From Massilia psychrophila (GTDB taxonomy: Bacteria > Pseudomonadota > Gammaproteobacteria > Burkholderiales > Burkholderiaceae_D), in the NCBI RefSeq assembly GCF_002760665.1, contig NZ_PDOB01000013.1, forward strand, positions 1 to 64,000: a DNA stretch of 64,000 bases, read 5' to 3'. Shown here one piece after another: positions 56,247 to 64,000 of the stretch. Below the pieces are notes generated by a model. The model had not been told where the DNA came from, made no database searches, and saw nothing but the letters and a program-made list of their open reading frames with translations. The first letter of the stretch is position 1. Each line of letters starts with the position of its first letter. Made by a program: the position numbers and the translations under genes.

Positions 56247-56261
56247 GGCTCTGAGCTGCTT

Positions 56262-57008
56262 TCAGTTGCGTGCATGGGACAGCTGGAAGCTGTCGATGCC
56301 TTCGAATTTGGCCAGCTCGGTGGCCAGGTTCGACAACGACACGCCGCTCTCGCGCGACAGCGCGAGGGCGACGAAGCGCCATTCCTGGTGGCCGTGGGTG
56401 GCGCCGATGGCCAGCGAGCCGCCGGCCATCTCGTAGCCGCGTTCGAGCGCCACCCGGCGCAGTGTCGACTCGAGCGGCACGTAATCCTTTTTAAAACGCA
56501 TGGTGATGGCAATCGCGTGGCGCGACGGCAGGAAGGCTTCGATTTTATGCAGGTAGATCATGATCATCGAGGCCATGAACGCCAGGCCCATCGCCGCCAG
56601 GTAAAAGCCGATGCCGACCATGATGCCGATGACCGACGACGCCCAGATCGAAGCGGCCGTGGTCAGCCCGCTGATATTGAAACCTTCGCGCATGATGACG
56701 CCGGCGCCGAGAAAGCCGATGCCGGTGACCACGCCTTGAATGATGCGGGTCGGGTCGGCGACGCCGGCCAGCGCGCCGCCATGACCGCCGAACCAGAAGC
56801 CGGGATAGCCGCCGATGATGGTGAGCGCCGCCGACGCCATGCAGACGATGCCGTAGGTGCGCATGCCGGCGGCGCGGCCATGGTACGAGCGCTCGTAGCC
56901 GACCAGCAGTCCGAGCAGCAGCGCACCCAGCAGGTTCAGCAGGATCAGGCCGTTGACGGCTATCTCCGGTTGGCTCCAGTAGGCAGCCAGCATGTCGAAG
57001 GTCGGCAT
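56262..57008 (-). CDS. MgtC/SapB family membrane protein
   Basis: A 248-residue protein with five N-terminal helices (LLNLLGALLLGLLVGYERSYHGRAAGMRTYGIVCMASA is the family start), including GVVTGIGFLGAGVIM, and a C-terminal soluble domain from about residue 160. The MgtC family is linked to growth in low Mg2+ and virulence, and regulates the F-type ATPase in some species; the role here is unknown. It is followed on the same strand by the DUF924 unit. Confidence 0.88.
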   Translation of the reverse strand: MPTFDMLAAYWSQPEIAVNGLILLNLLGALLLGLLVGYERSYHGRAAGMRTYGIVCMASAALTIIGGYPGFWFGGHGGALAGVADPTRIIQGVVTGIGFLGAGVIMREGFNISGLTTAASIWASSVIGIMVGIGFYLAAMGLAFMASMIMIYLHKIEAFLPSRHAIAITMRFKKDYVPLESTLRRVALERGYEMAGGSLAIGATHGHQEWRFVALALSRESGVSLSNLATELAKFEGIDSFQLSHARN

Positions 57009-57042
57009 AGGTGTCTTTCAGGACGGGTGCCGCGTTTGGCGG

Positions 57043-57306
57043 TTACGAAGGCTTTTTCTTGACCAGCTGTTTTTCGAACGCGACATCGAGCTTGCTGACG
57101 CGCCGCGCCACTTGCGGACCCTGGCCGTTCACAAAAGCGACAAAGGCGTCCAGTTCGAGCGGCGCGCACAAAGGCGGCGCGCCAGCTTTTTCGCTCAGGA
57201 AGAACAGGCCGTCGCCGGTGCGCGCCATCGAATAGCCGGCGTTGCCGCTTCGCAGCTTGAGGCGGTCGACGGCGGCGCTGGCGCGGGTTGACCGTGGGCT
57301 TGCCAT
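57043..57306 (-). CDS. small hypothetical protein coupled to aminopeptidase P
   Basis: An 87-residue basic protein ([19 protein letters not shown]...). Its start overlaps the aminopeptidase stop as ATGA, so it is translated from the same transcript. Hydrophobic residues in NAGYSMARTGDGLFFLSE and a charged C-terminus (KLDVAFEKQLVKKKPS) give no clear domain. It lies between aminopeptidase P and mgtC. No function is proposed. Confidence 0.6.
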   Translation of the reverse strand: MASPRSTRASAAVDRLKLRSGNAGYSMARTGDGLFFLSEKAGAPPLCAPLELDAFVAFVNGQGPQVARRVSKLDVAFEKQLVKKKPS

Positions 57307-59123
57307 CAGAGCTCCCGGGTGCGTTCGTCGAGCCACGCCCTGGCCGCGCCGTCGACGTGCGGTGCCAGGCGCGCGCGCACCAGCGCATGGTAATCGTTGA
57401 GCCACTTTATCTCGTCCGGCCGCAACAGCGACACGTCCAGGCAGCGGCTGTCGATCGGGCACAAGGTGAGCGTCTCGAAGCGCAAAAATTCGCCGAACTC
57501 CGTCGTCTCCGCACTGCGGTTGAGCACCAGGTTCTCGATCCGGATGCCCCAGCGGCCGGGCCGGTAGATGCCCGGCTCGATCGAGGTGATCATGCCCGGC
57601 TCCATCGCCGTGTGCGGCTCCGGCATGGTGGTGGCCGAGATCGACTGCGGGCCTTCGTGCACGTTGAGAAAATAGCCGACGCCGTGGCCGGTGCCGTGGC
57701 CATAGTCGATTGCGCCGGCCCAGATCGGCGCGCGCGCCAGGGCGTCGAGCATGGGCGACTTTGTCCCGCGCGGGAACTGCGCCGACGACAGCGCGATGAC
57801 GCCCTTCAGCACCAAAGTAACGTCGCGCTTCTGGGCGCTGGACGGTGTCCCGACCGGCACCACGCGCGTGATGTCGGTGGTGCCGCCCACATACTGGCCG
57901 CCGGAGTCGATCAGCAGCAGGCCATCGCCTTCGATGACGGCATGCGACGTCTCGGTGGCGCGGTAGTGCATGATGGCGCCGTTGGCATTGAAGCCGGCGA
58001 TGGTGCCGAAGCTGGGGCTGACAAAACCCGGCCGGCGCGCGCGCGCGGCGCAGACATGGGTGTCGATATCGAGTTCGGTCAGCGGCCCCCCGCGCTTGTC
58101 GGCCAGGCGCACTTCGAGCCAGGCAAAAAATTCGCATAGCGCGGCGCCATCGTGCTCCATTGTCGCGCGCACGTGAGCCGCTTCTGCGTCCGATTTTTTT
58201 GATTTGGCGAAGCTGCTCGGGTTGATCGCTTCGATGACGGTGACGCCCGCCGGCACCAAGGCGCGCATGCCGGCGGTAATGCGGCGCGGGTCGACAAGCA
58301 GCACATTTTCAGCACCCAACTGCGCCAGCGCCGCTTCGGCCGAGTCGTACGGCGCCAGGTCGACGCCGTCAAGGCGCAGACGTTCGGCGACGTCGGCCGG
58401 CACCTTGGCGTCGCCGACGAACAGCGTCGCCCGGTCCGGCGCAATCAGCGCGTGCGCCAAAAACACCGGGTTATAGCTGACGTCGGCGCCGCGCAGGTTG
58501 AACAGCCAGGCGATGTCGTCGAGGGTGGAAATGACATGGCGGTCGGCCCCCAGTTTGCTCATCGCCGCGCGCACCCCGGCCAGCTTGTCGGCGCGCGCAG
58601 TCACCGCGTACGGGGCGGCATGCTCGAACACCGGTGCGGTCGGCAGCGCAGGCCGCCCGCTCCATACCTCGTCGAGCAGGTCGACGTCGGTGCGCAGTTC
58701 AATCTTGCGCACCGCCAGCGCCTCGGCCAGCAGGCGCGCGGTGGCCAGGCCCAGCACGCGGGCGTCGACCGCCACCGTCTGGCCGGCCTGCAGGTTGGCA
58801 GATAACCAGTCGATGTACAGCAGGCTGGCGCCGGACGGAATTTTCTTCAAGCAGACGGCACTGCCGGCCAGTTCCGTCTCGGCCTGGTCCCAGTAACGCG
58901 CGTCGGTCCAGACGCCGGCGCAACCGGCAGTGGCGATAAAGGTGCCGACCGAGCCGGTAAACCCGGTCAGCCATTCGCGGCCCTTCCAGCGGCCCGGCAG
59001 GTATTCGGACAGGTGCGGGTCGGCCGACGGGATCACCACCGCATCGATATGCTCGCGTTGCATGACGGCGCGCAGCCGTGCCAGGACCTCGGCGCGCTGG
59101 AAAATAGTGGATGGATTTTGCAT
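57306..59123 (-). CDS. aminopeptidase P family protein (Xaa-Pro aminopeptidase, M24B)
   Basis: A 605-residue metallopeptidase with two creatinase-like N-terminal domains (about 1-310) and a pita-bread catalytic domain. Metal ligands are seen in LLLIDSGGQYVGGTTDITR (two Asp), HGTGHGVGYFLNVHEGP (His), SIEPGIY (Glu) and FETLTLC (Glu). The long form, like eukaryotic cytosolic APP1, is common in proteobacteria. It removes N-terminal residues before proline. The start at 59123 (MQNPSTIFQRAEVL) fits the family; the frame opens 24 codons earlier. A GGAGG lies 13 bases upstream. Confidence 0.92.
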   Translation of the reverse strand: MQNPSTIFQRAEVLARLRAVMQREHIDAVVIPSADPHLSEYLPGRWKGREWLTGFTGSVGTFIATAGCAGVWTDARYWDQAETELAGSAVCLKKIPSGASLLYIDWLSANLQAGQTVAVDARVLGLATARLLAEALAVRKIELRTDVDLLDEVWSGRPALPTAPVFEHAAPYAVTARADKLAGVRAAMSKLGADRHVISTLDDIAWLFNLRGADVSYNPVFLAHALIAPDRATLFVGDAKVPADVAERLRLDGVDLAPYDSAEAALAQLGAENVLLVDPRRITAGMRALVPAGVTVIEAINPSSFAKSKKSDAEAAHVRATMEHDGAALCEFFAWLEVRLADKRGGPLTELDIDTHVCAARARRPGFVSPSFGTIAGFNANGAIMHYRATETSHAVIEGDGLLLIDSGGQYVGGTTDITRVVPVGTPSSAQKRDVTLVLKGVIALSSAQFPRGTKSPMLDALARAPIWAGAIDYGHGTGHGVGYFLNVHEGPQSISATTMPEPHTAMEPGMITSIEPGIYRPGRWGIRIENLVLNRSAETTEFGEFLRFETLTLCPIDSRCLDVSLLRPDEIKWLNDYHALVRARLAPHVDGAARAWLDERTREL

Positions 59124-59164
59124 ACCTATATGATACCTCCAACCGAGGGACCAGGCCCCGGTGT

Positions 59165-59385
59165 CGTTGCGGCGTGCCGCGGTACAAGTGCGCATTGAAC
59201 ATCGCCGCCAGGCAGCGCGCCACCACGTCGTACTTGCGGGTTTGGTTCTTGGGCAGCGAGCCTTCGCCGAACCAGCCGTTGGCCGAGGAAAAATTATTGA
59301 TCTTGACGAGGCCCTCGATGATGCCGATCCAGGTCTACAGCGCCTCGCCCTTCAGCACGACTAGGTAGCCGGCACCTAATCGCGA
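59165..59385 (-). pseudogene. remnant of a Crp/Fnr-family regulator
   Basis: On the minus strand a frame reads LGAGYLVVLKGEAL, a stop codon, then TWIGIIEGLVKINNFSSANGWFGEGSLPKN-QTRKYDVVARCLAAMFNAHLYRG. The pieces GIIEGLVKIN, GWFGEGSL and RKYDVVA belong to the effector domain of Crp/Fnr regulators, and RCLAAMFN-HLY resembles the later part of the same family. At least two internal deletions and one stop codon break the gene, and the DNA-binding helix is not seen. Confidence 0.7.
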
Positions 59386-59411
59386 ACTTCGGCCTGATCA
59401 ATGTGGCTGGA

Positions 59412-59557
59412 ACGTCGTTCCTGCCACTGGCAGAAACGCCTCCTCACGCACGCGGGGACCCTATTTGCCAGATGAGTTGATCATTTTTTTAACGGACGAA
59501 GCCAGGCATTGTCGATATGCGCGAGAAATTGGGTCCCCGCATTCGCGAGGACGACGT
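59412..59557. repeat. dispersed inverted-repeat element, copy E (long type)
   Basis: A 146-bp element nearly identical to copy D at 35751, with ends ACGTCGTTCCTGCC and GCGAGGACGACGT and the same core (GTTGATCATTTTTTTAACGG). It lies in the gap between the Crp/Fnr remnant and the nitronate monooxygenase gene. Confidence 0.88.
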
Positions 59558-59744
59558 GCTTGAGGTAGCGATGACTACAGCGCCAACCGCCTGCGCGCCG
59601 CCTCGTATTCCGCCTTCAAACGCGCCACCATGTCGAATTGGGTCGCCGCATTCGCGAGGACGACGTGCTTGAGGTAGCGATGACTACAGCGCCAACCGCC
59701 TGCGCGCCGCCTCGTATTCCGCCTTTAAACGCGCCACCATGTCG
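59527..59744. repeat. 109-bp tandem duplication at the 3' end of the nitronate monooxygenase gene
   Basis: Two tandem 109-bp copies, 59527-59635 and 59636-59744, differ at only two positions. Each contains the right end of element E and a copy of the last 61 bp of the nitronate monooxygenase gene. The right copy is the functional gene end; the left copy is a duplicated tail followed by nothing. Confidence 0.9.
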
Positions 59745-60637
59745 GCCACCGTCGGCACATCGTCCATCAGCCCCACGCCCTGCCCGGCACCCCAGATATC
59801 GCGCCACGCCTTGGCGCTGCCGGACCCGAAACTCATCTTGCTCTTGTCCGACTCGGGCAGCGCTTCCGGGTCCAGGCCGGCGTTGACGATCGATTTTTTC
59901 AGGTAATTGCCGTGCACACCGGTGAACAGGTTAGTGTAGACCACGTCCGCCGCCGCCGATTCGATGATGGCGTTGCGGTAAGCGTCGGACACGTTCGATT
60001 CTTTGGTGGCCAGCCAGCGCGAGCCGATGTAGGCGAAGTTGGCGCCCATCGCCTGCGCCGCCAGGATCGCATCGCCGCTGGCGATGGCGCCCGACAGCGC
60101 CAGCGGGCCGCTGAAGAACTTGCGCACTTCGCCCACCAGCGCGAACGGCGACAGCGCGCCGGCGTGGCCGCCGGCCCCCGCCGCCACTAGGATCAGGCCA
60201 TCGACCCCGGCTTCGAGCGCCTTTTTGGCGTGGCGGATCGAGATCGCGTCGTGCAGCACGATACCGCCGTAGCCGTGGATCGCATCGAGCATCTCCTTGG
60301 GCGGCGCGCGCAGCGACGAAATGATGATCGGTACCCGGTGCCGCACGCACACTTCGACGTCGTGCTCGAGCCGGTCGTTCGACTGGTGGACGATCTGGTT
60401 GACCGCGATCGGCCCGACTCTGGCTGCCGGATTGGCGGCGCCCCAGGCAGCCAGTTCGCTTTCCAGGTCAGTGAGCCAGGTGTCGAGCAGCGCCGCCGGG
60501 CGGGCGTTGAGCGCCGGGAAGGCGCCGACGATGCCGGCCTTGCACTGGGCCGCTACCAGCGCCGGACCGCTGGCGATGAACATCGGCGAACCGATGACGG
60601 GAAGGGACAGGTTTTGCAGGACTAGCGGCAGCGCCAT
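59684..60637 (-). CDS. nitronate monooxygenase family flavoprotein
   Basis: A 317-residue FMN enzyme of the 2-nitropropane dioxygenase fold. The N-terminus LSLPVIGSPMFIASGP, IVGAFPALNAR, the FMN-phosphate glycine loop in VAAGAGGHAG, and GANFAYIGSRWLATKES are conserved. The catalytic His region KIEHDV appears as RLEHDVEV. It oxidises alkyl nitronates to carbonyl compounds and nitrite; some relatives act on other substrates. Its 3' end has been tandemly duplicated downstream, without altering the protein. Confidence 0.87.
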   Translation of the reverse strand: MALPLVLQNLSLPVIGSPMFIASGPALVAAQCKAGIVGAFPALNARPAALLDTWLTDLESELAAWGAANPAARVGPIAVNQIVHQSNDRLEHDVEVCVRHRVPIIISSLRAPPKEMLDAIHGYGGIVLHDAISIRHAKKALEAGVDGLILVAAGAGGHAGALSPFALVGEVRKFFSGPLALSGAIASGDAILAAQAMGANFAYIGSRWLATKESNVSDAYRNAIIESAAADVVYTNLFTGVHGNYLKKSIVNAGLDPEALPESDKSKMSFGSGSAKAWRDIWGAGQGVGLMDDVPTVADMVARLKAEYEAARRRLAL

Positions 60638-60761
60638 GGCGGACTTTCAAACGAAAAATTGATCGGAACGGCAGCGGCCATTATGAACCAAAAAAGAACG
60701 ACCGTGCTAGAACTACAGCACTAAGGATCAAGCCTAAAAATCAAGCCACCAACGGCTGCCG

Positions 60762-61688
60762 TCAGCCGGCGTTCACCAGCGTGGCGCCGTCGATGCGGGC
60801 GGCGCCCGCGCGCACCAGCGCGGCAATCGCCCATTCAGCCAATTCGCCCGGCTCGCGCTGCAGGAAGCGGCGGCGCGCGCCGGCCAGCAGCGGAATCGAG
60901 ACGAACATGGGCGCCACATCGGCCAGGTCGATGCGCTGGCGCTCGAGCAGCAGGAATTTCAGCATCACCTTGACCGCGTTTTCGGCGTTGCGCTTCGGCT
61001 CGGCCTGCAGGAAATCCAACCGTGTCCGCGCCCGCGCCAGCGCGGCGGCGGCGTCCGTAAACGGGGCGCCGTGACCGGGGATCACCAGCCGCACGTCGAG
61101 GGCGGCAATCAGCGCCAGCGTGTCGCGCGCTTCGGCGAAGCCCGATTCGCCATCGAGTTCAGGGAAGATCACGCCGAAGCCGTTTTCCCACAGCGCGTCG
61201 GCCGAGATCAGGATGGCTTCCTGGGCGCAGTAAAAAATCAAAGAGCGCGGATCGTGGCCCGGCGCGGCCAGCGCCTGCCAGCTCAGGTCTCCCAGCAACA
61301 GGATATCGCCCGGGGCGATGGTGGCGTCGAAGCCGAAACGCTCGCACTGCTGGCCGGTAGCCTTGTAACTGAGCGCATCCTGGTCCCAGGCGCGCACGGC
61401 AATTGCTTCGGCGGCGGGAATCGCGGTCCGGCAACCGTAGTGCGCCTGCAGCGCGGCGTTGCCGCCGCAGTGGTCCGAATGCAGGTGGGTGTTGACCAGC
61501 AGGTCGAGCCCCCGTCCGCCAAGTGCGTGGCGCACCAGCGCCAGCGTTTGCGGCGCGTGGGTCAGGTAGCCGCTGTCGATCAATGCGCTCTGGTCGCGGC
61601 CGATGAACAGGATATTGTTGGCCGACAGCCAGCCGCGCTCGAACACCCGCATCGAGGGTGGCAGCGAAAAAGCGCAGGCCGCGCTCAT
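60762..61688 (-). CDS. MBL-fold metallo-hydrolase
   Basis: A 308-residue hydrolase. The zinc motif is THLHSDHCGG (HxHxDH), with further ligands in AAPGHDPRSL and VIPGHGAPF. The C-terminal helical part (about 215-308) contains LDFLQAEPKRNAENAVKVML. The family is broad (glyoxalase II-like, lactonases, esterases), so the substrate cannot be named. Its start overlaps the stop of the next upstream gene (ATGA), so it is in an operon with it. Confidence 0.85.
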   Translation of the reverse strand: MSAACAFSLPPSMRVFERGWLSANNILFIGRDQSALIDSGYLTHAPQTLALVRHALGGRGLDLLVNTHLHSDHCGGNAALQAHYGCRTAIPAAEAIAVRAWDQDALSYKATGQQCERFGFDATIAPGDILLLGDLSWQALAAPGHDPRSLIFYCAQEAILISADALWENGFGVIFPELDGESGFAEARDTLALIAALDVRLVIPGHGAPFTDAAAALARARTRLDFLQAEPKRNAENAVKVMLKFLLLERQRIDLADVAPMFVSIPLLAGARRRFLQREPGELAEWAIAALVRAGAARIDGATLVNAG

Positions 61689-62128
61689 CGCTTCATCTGG
61701 AAGACCAGCGAGATTTTCGCGAACTCCACCAGCACCTCGCGCGAGCCGCCGTTAAAGGTCGTGAACGCGTTCCCGGTCCTCACCACCATTCGCGGCGGGA
61801 ACAGCCAGCCGGCGTACGGGATGCCGATCATCTTGGCGCCGCGCACGTCGCGCCAGTCGACCCGCTTGTCGATCACCCAGCTCTGGCGGATGCCGTCGGC
61901 GTCGATCGTCGTGCGCGAGCGCAGGAACCAGTAGTAACTTACCAGCAGCATGGCGGCGGCACCGAGCAGCAGCGCCTTGACGCCGAAACCCAGCGACAGC
62001 AGCGGATAACGCAGCGCGATGCTGACGCCGTAGCCCAGCAGCACTACGGTAAGCAGAGTGGCGACGAGCTTGAAGCCGCCGCCGTAGGCCGGCCCGGTGA
62101 CGGTGCCAATCGGTCGATAGAACTGCAT
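61685..62128 (-). CDS. hypothetical membrane protein with a PH-like C-terminal part
   Basis: A 147-residue protein with two N-terminal membrane helices (about 21-40 and 50-70) and a cytoplasmic domain containing TTIDADGIRQSW and DWRDVRGAKMIG, the strand pattern of bacterial PH-like (bPH2/YcxB-type) domains. Function unknown. It overlaps the MBL gene by four bases and is immediately downstream of the DUF1289 gene with no gap. Confidence 0.65.
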   Translation of the reverse strand: MQFYRPIGTVTGPAYGGGFKLVATLLTVVLLGYGVSIALRYPLLSLGFGVKALLLGAAAMLLVSYYWFLRSRTTIDADGIRQSWVIDKRVDWRDVRGAKMIGIPYAGWLFPPRMVVRTGNAFTTFNGGSREVLVEFAKISLVFQMKR

Positions 62129-62329
62129 CTAGCGAAACGCCAGCGTGGCTTCACGGCGGCGGATTTCAGCCCATACCGCGGTTTTGTAGTCGTCGCCGGC
62201 ACTGCCCCACTGGACGATTTCGTCGAGAGTGCGCAGGCAACCGCGGCACAGGCCGGTATCTGGCGCCATCTCGCACAGGCTGATGCAGGGCGACGGCACC
62301 GGGGTGGGCAGTTGTGGTTGTGGATTCAT
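62129..62329 (-). CDS. DUF1289 domain-containing small protein
   Basis: A 66-residue protein. The cysteine pattern SPCISLCEM ... GLCRGCLRTLDEI is the DUF1289 signature, probably a metal site; function is unknown. The start ATG at 62329 leads MNPQPQLPTPVPSPC. It is the first of three contiguous minus-strand genes with the PH-like and MBL genes. Its start is 64 bp from the operator of the divergent regulator, so they may share a promoter region. Confidence 0.85.
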   Translation of the reverse strand: MNPQPQLPTPVPSPCISLCEMAPDTGLCRGCLRTLDEIVQWGSAGDDYKTAVWAEIRRREATLAFR

Positions 62330-62363
62330 GGCCGCTAGATTAGCGCATTCAATCGAATCGCGC

Positions 62364-62418
62364 TTGACCTGAGGGCATGAAGATGTAGAATACCATCCAT
62401 ATAGATGGTGTATGGATG
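62364..62418 (+). promoter_or_regulatory. sigma-70 promoter overlapped by an inverted-repeat operator
   Basis: TTGACC at 62364-62369 and TAGAAT at 62386-62391 are spaced by 16 bp. Immediately downstream CATCCATA (62394-62401) and TATGGATG (62411-62418) form a perfect 8-bp inverted repeat around a 9-bp spacer, covering the expected transcription start. It is well placed for autorepression by the ribbon-helix-helix protein encoded 23 bp further on. Confidence 0.7.
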
Positions 62419-62440
62419 CCACAAGGATGATTTGGGGACT

Positions 62441-62854
62441 ATGGACACACGCGAAGTACGGCCGAAGAATTACGATTCGGAAAAAATTACCATTAACCTT
62501 GGCTTGATCGATCTGGGACAAATTGACCTGCTGGTCAATGAAGGCTTTTATTCGAACCGCACGGACCTGATCCGCACCGCGATTCGCAATCAGCTCGGTA
62601 CCCATGCCGACGTGGTGAAGCAGACCGTTGCACGCAGGAGCCTGGTGCTCGGTTTGCATTACTACTCGAAAGCGAACCTGGAAGCGGCGTTGCAGGCAGG
62701 TGAGCGCCTCCAAATCCAGGTGCTCGGCATGGCCAGCATCGCCCCCGACGTCACGGCCGAACTGGCCCTGGCGACGATTGAATCGATCTTCGTGCTTGGC
62801 ACACTGCATGCCAGCAGTGCAGTGAAGACGGCACTGGCCAGCCGCATCCTGTGA
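62441..62854 (+). CDS. CopG-like ribbon-helix-helix transcriptional regulator
   Basis: A 137-residue protein with an N-terminal ribbon-helix-helix: EKITINLGLIDLGQIDLLVNEGFYSNRTDLIRTAIRNQL gives the strand and two helices. The rest (residues about 65-137) is a small alpha/beta domain that may sense a ligand. The start at 62441 has GGGGA five bases upstream. An inverted-repeat operator lies over its promoter. The esterase gene 28 bp downstream is probably co-transcribed, so the regulator is likely to control a PHB-degradation gene. Confidence 0.82.
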   Translation: MDTREVRPKNYDSEKITINLGLIDLGQIDLLVNEGFYSNRTDLIRTAIRNQLGTHADVVKQTVARRSLVLGLHYYSKANLEAALQAGERLQIQVLGMASIAPDVTAELALATIESIFVLGTLHASSAVKTALASRIL

Positions 62855-62882
62855 TGCGCTAAAGACAAGATAAGGAACGCCA

Positions 62883-64000
62883 ATGAAACTGAACGACAAC
62901 CTGTTTGCGCGCTTGCGCGCCGCCACCAGCACCCTGCTCGAGCAAGGCCCGGTCGCAGCTACTGCGGCGATCCAGAAGGTATTGCAGGAACAAGGACAAG
63001 GACAAGGCGTCGGCACCCCGCCACGCCAGCCAGCCACGCAGGCGCAGCCGATGCGCGACATCAATCCGCCGCCGCCGACGGCCAGGCCGGCAGCAACGCC
63101 GCAGCAGCAGCCGTCCGCCGCGCCCGCAGCGACCGATATCCTGAACCAGCTGATGCCGGACCTGATGGCCACCCTCGAGCGCGCCGGCGGCGCCGTACAT
63201 AAGGACTTCAAGATGCCCAATTTCGACCTGGGCGCGATGGGTGGCACGGCCGAACCGCTGCCCGGCAAATTCATCGATGGCAGCCATACGAATCCTGCCG
63301 GCACCCGCAGCTACAAGTTGTACGTGCCAAGCACTTATACCGGCACCGAGGCGGTGCCGCTGGTGGTCATGCTGCACGGCTGCACCCAGAACCCGGTCGA
63401 CTTTGCCAGCGGCACCCAGATGAACCAGCTGGCCGAAGAAATGCAATGCCTGGTGGTGTACCCGGCGCAGTCGCAGCAAGCCAACGCCCAGCGCTGCTGG
63501 AACTGGTTCAGCGCAACCGACCAGACGCGCGACCAGGGCGAGCCGTCGATCATCGCCGGCATCACGCGCGACGTGATGGCCGGTCATAAGGTCGACGACG
63601 CCCAGGTGTACGTCGCCGGCCTGTCTGCCGGTGGCGCGATGGCGACCATCATGGGCACGCTGTATCCGGACCTGTACGCGGCCGTCGGCGTGCACTCCGG
63701 GCTGCCGTTCGCCTCGGCGCACGACCTGCCGTCGGCGCTGGCGGCAATGAAAGGCAAGTTCAGCCGTCCGCAAGAGGCCGGAAAATCGATTCCGATCATC
63801 GTCTTCCACGGCGACCGCGACACCACGGTGCATCCGGCCGCGGGCGACGAACTGATCGCCCGCGGCAAGCACCATGCGGCCAGGGAAACCGTCATCGAGC
63901 CGGGCCGGGTACCGAATGGCCACGCCTACACGCGCACCGTGCACAAGCATCCTGACGGCACGCCGCAGGCTGAGCAGTGGCTGATCCACGGCGCCGGCCA
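62883..64000 (+). CDS. PHB depolymerase-family esterase (partial, 3' end outside the window)
   Basis: The ATG at 62883 has AAGGA six bases upstream, and the frame remains open to the window end (372 codons). Residues 1-125 are a Gln/Pro-rich, possibly disordered region. The alpha/beta-hydrolase domain has the oxyanion motif HGCTQNP, the lipase box GLSAGGAMA with Ser248, and Asp in VFHGDRDTTV. The His is expected in GVHSG or later. It resembles the PHB depolymerase family (Esterase_phb), which hydrolyses PHB granules or feruloyl-type esters. No signal peptide is visible, so it is probably intracellular. With phaA-phaB elsewhere in the window, it fits a PHB cycle. Confidence 0.88.
   Translation, partial: MKLNDNLFARLRAATSTLLEQGPVAATAAIQKVLQEQGQGQGVGTPPRQPATQAQPMRDINPPPPTARPAATPQQQPSAAPAATDILNQLMPDLMATLERAGGAVHKDFKMPNFDLGAMGGTAEPLPGKFIDGSHTNPAGTRSYKLYVPSTYTGTEAVPLVVMLHGCTQNPVDFASGTQMNQLAEEMQCLVVYPAQSQQANAQRCWNWFSATDQTRDQGEPSIIAGITRDVMAGHKVDDAQVYVAGLSAGGAMATIMGTLYPDLYAAVGVHSGLPFASAHDLPSALAAMKGKFSRPQEAGKSIPIIVFHGDRDTTVHPAAGDELIARGKHHAARETVIEPGRVPNGHAYTRTVHKHPDGTPQAEQWLIHGAG

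Overview
The window is about 64 kb of high-GC DNA that looks like the chromosome of a betaproteobacterium of the Oxalobacteraceae (Massilia, Duganella or Janthinobacterium type). This is inferred from gene content (PHB metabolism, minCDE, hemA-prfA-prmC, Oxalobacteraceae-like codon use); no database search was possible.

Region by region. 1-3.3 kb is accessory DNA: the 5' part of an IS3-type element, then a lower-GC gene for a GIY-YIG/T5orf172 nuclease-like protein with seven tandem DNA-binding-like modules, flanked by a 34-bp direct repeat and ending near a tRNA-Arg(CCG). 3.5-17 kb is mostly core: a dihaem cytochrome c, two tandem M13 metallopeptidases, two UDP-sugar enzymes, an S41 protease, a ketoacyl synthase III and 2,4-dienoyl-CoA reductase. 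17-22 kb holds small conserved genes, prolyl aminopeptidase, a decayed AAA ATPase and phaA-phaB. 22-31.5 kb has minCDE, an orphan OmpR-type regulator, hemA-prfA-dsbB-prmC and gshA. 31.5-40.5 kb has an acetylpolyamine deacetylase-like gene, elaA, and a regulatory circuit: an NtrY-like kinase and sigma-54 activator face an HlyD/ABC/FtsX exporter operon that has a sigma-54 promoter matching the consensus. 40.7-46.7 kb is an iron-uptake block (TonB receptor, Fe3+ ABC transporter, Fur-like sites). 46.8-52.8 kb has an FKBP lipoprotein, kup, rarD, ettA and a RAYT-type transposase. 52.9-62.3 kb is a long run of minus-strand genes (beta-barrel protein, AlkB, MAPEG, DUF2520, DUF924, MgtC, aminopeptidase P, nitronate monooxygenase, MBL hydrolase, DUF1289) interrupted by a Crp/Fnr pseudogene and repeats. 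62.4-64 kb has a ribbon-helix-helix regulator followed by a PHB-depolymerase-family esterase that runs off the window.

Across the window there is a dispersed family of inverted-repeat elements (five full copies and one partial) with termini like CGTCGTCCTCGCG/CGCGAGGACGACG, a second small repeat class (GGGGTCAGACCCC) placed at the hemA promoter and between rarD and ettA, and several small tandem repeats at gene edges. The most interesting items are the modular GIY-YIG protein in its direct-repeat-bounded segment, the sigma-54 exporter circuit, and the repeat families with their gene remnants. No CRISPR array, rRNA, riboswitch or prophage was seen.
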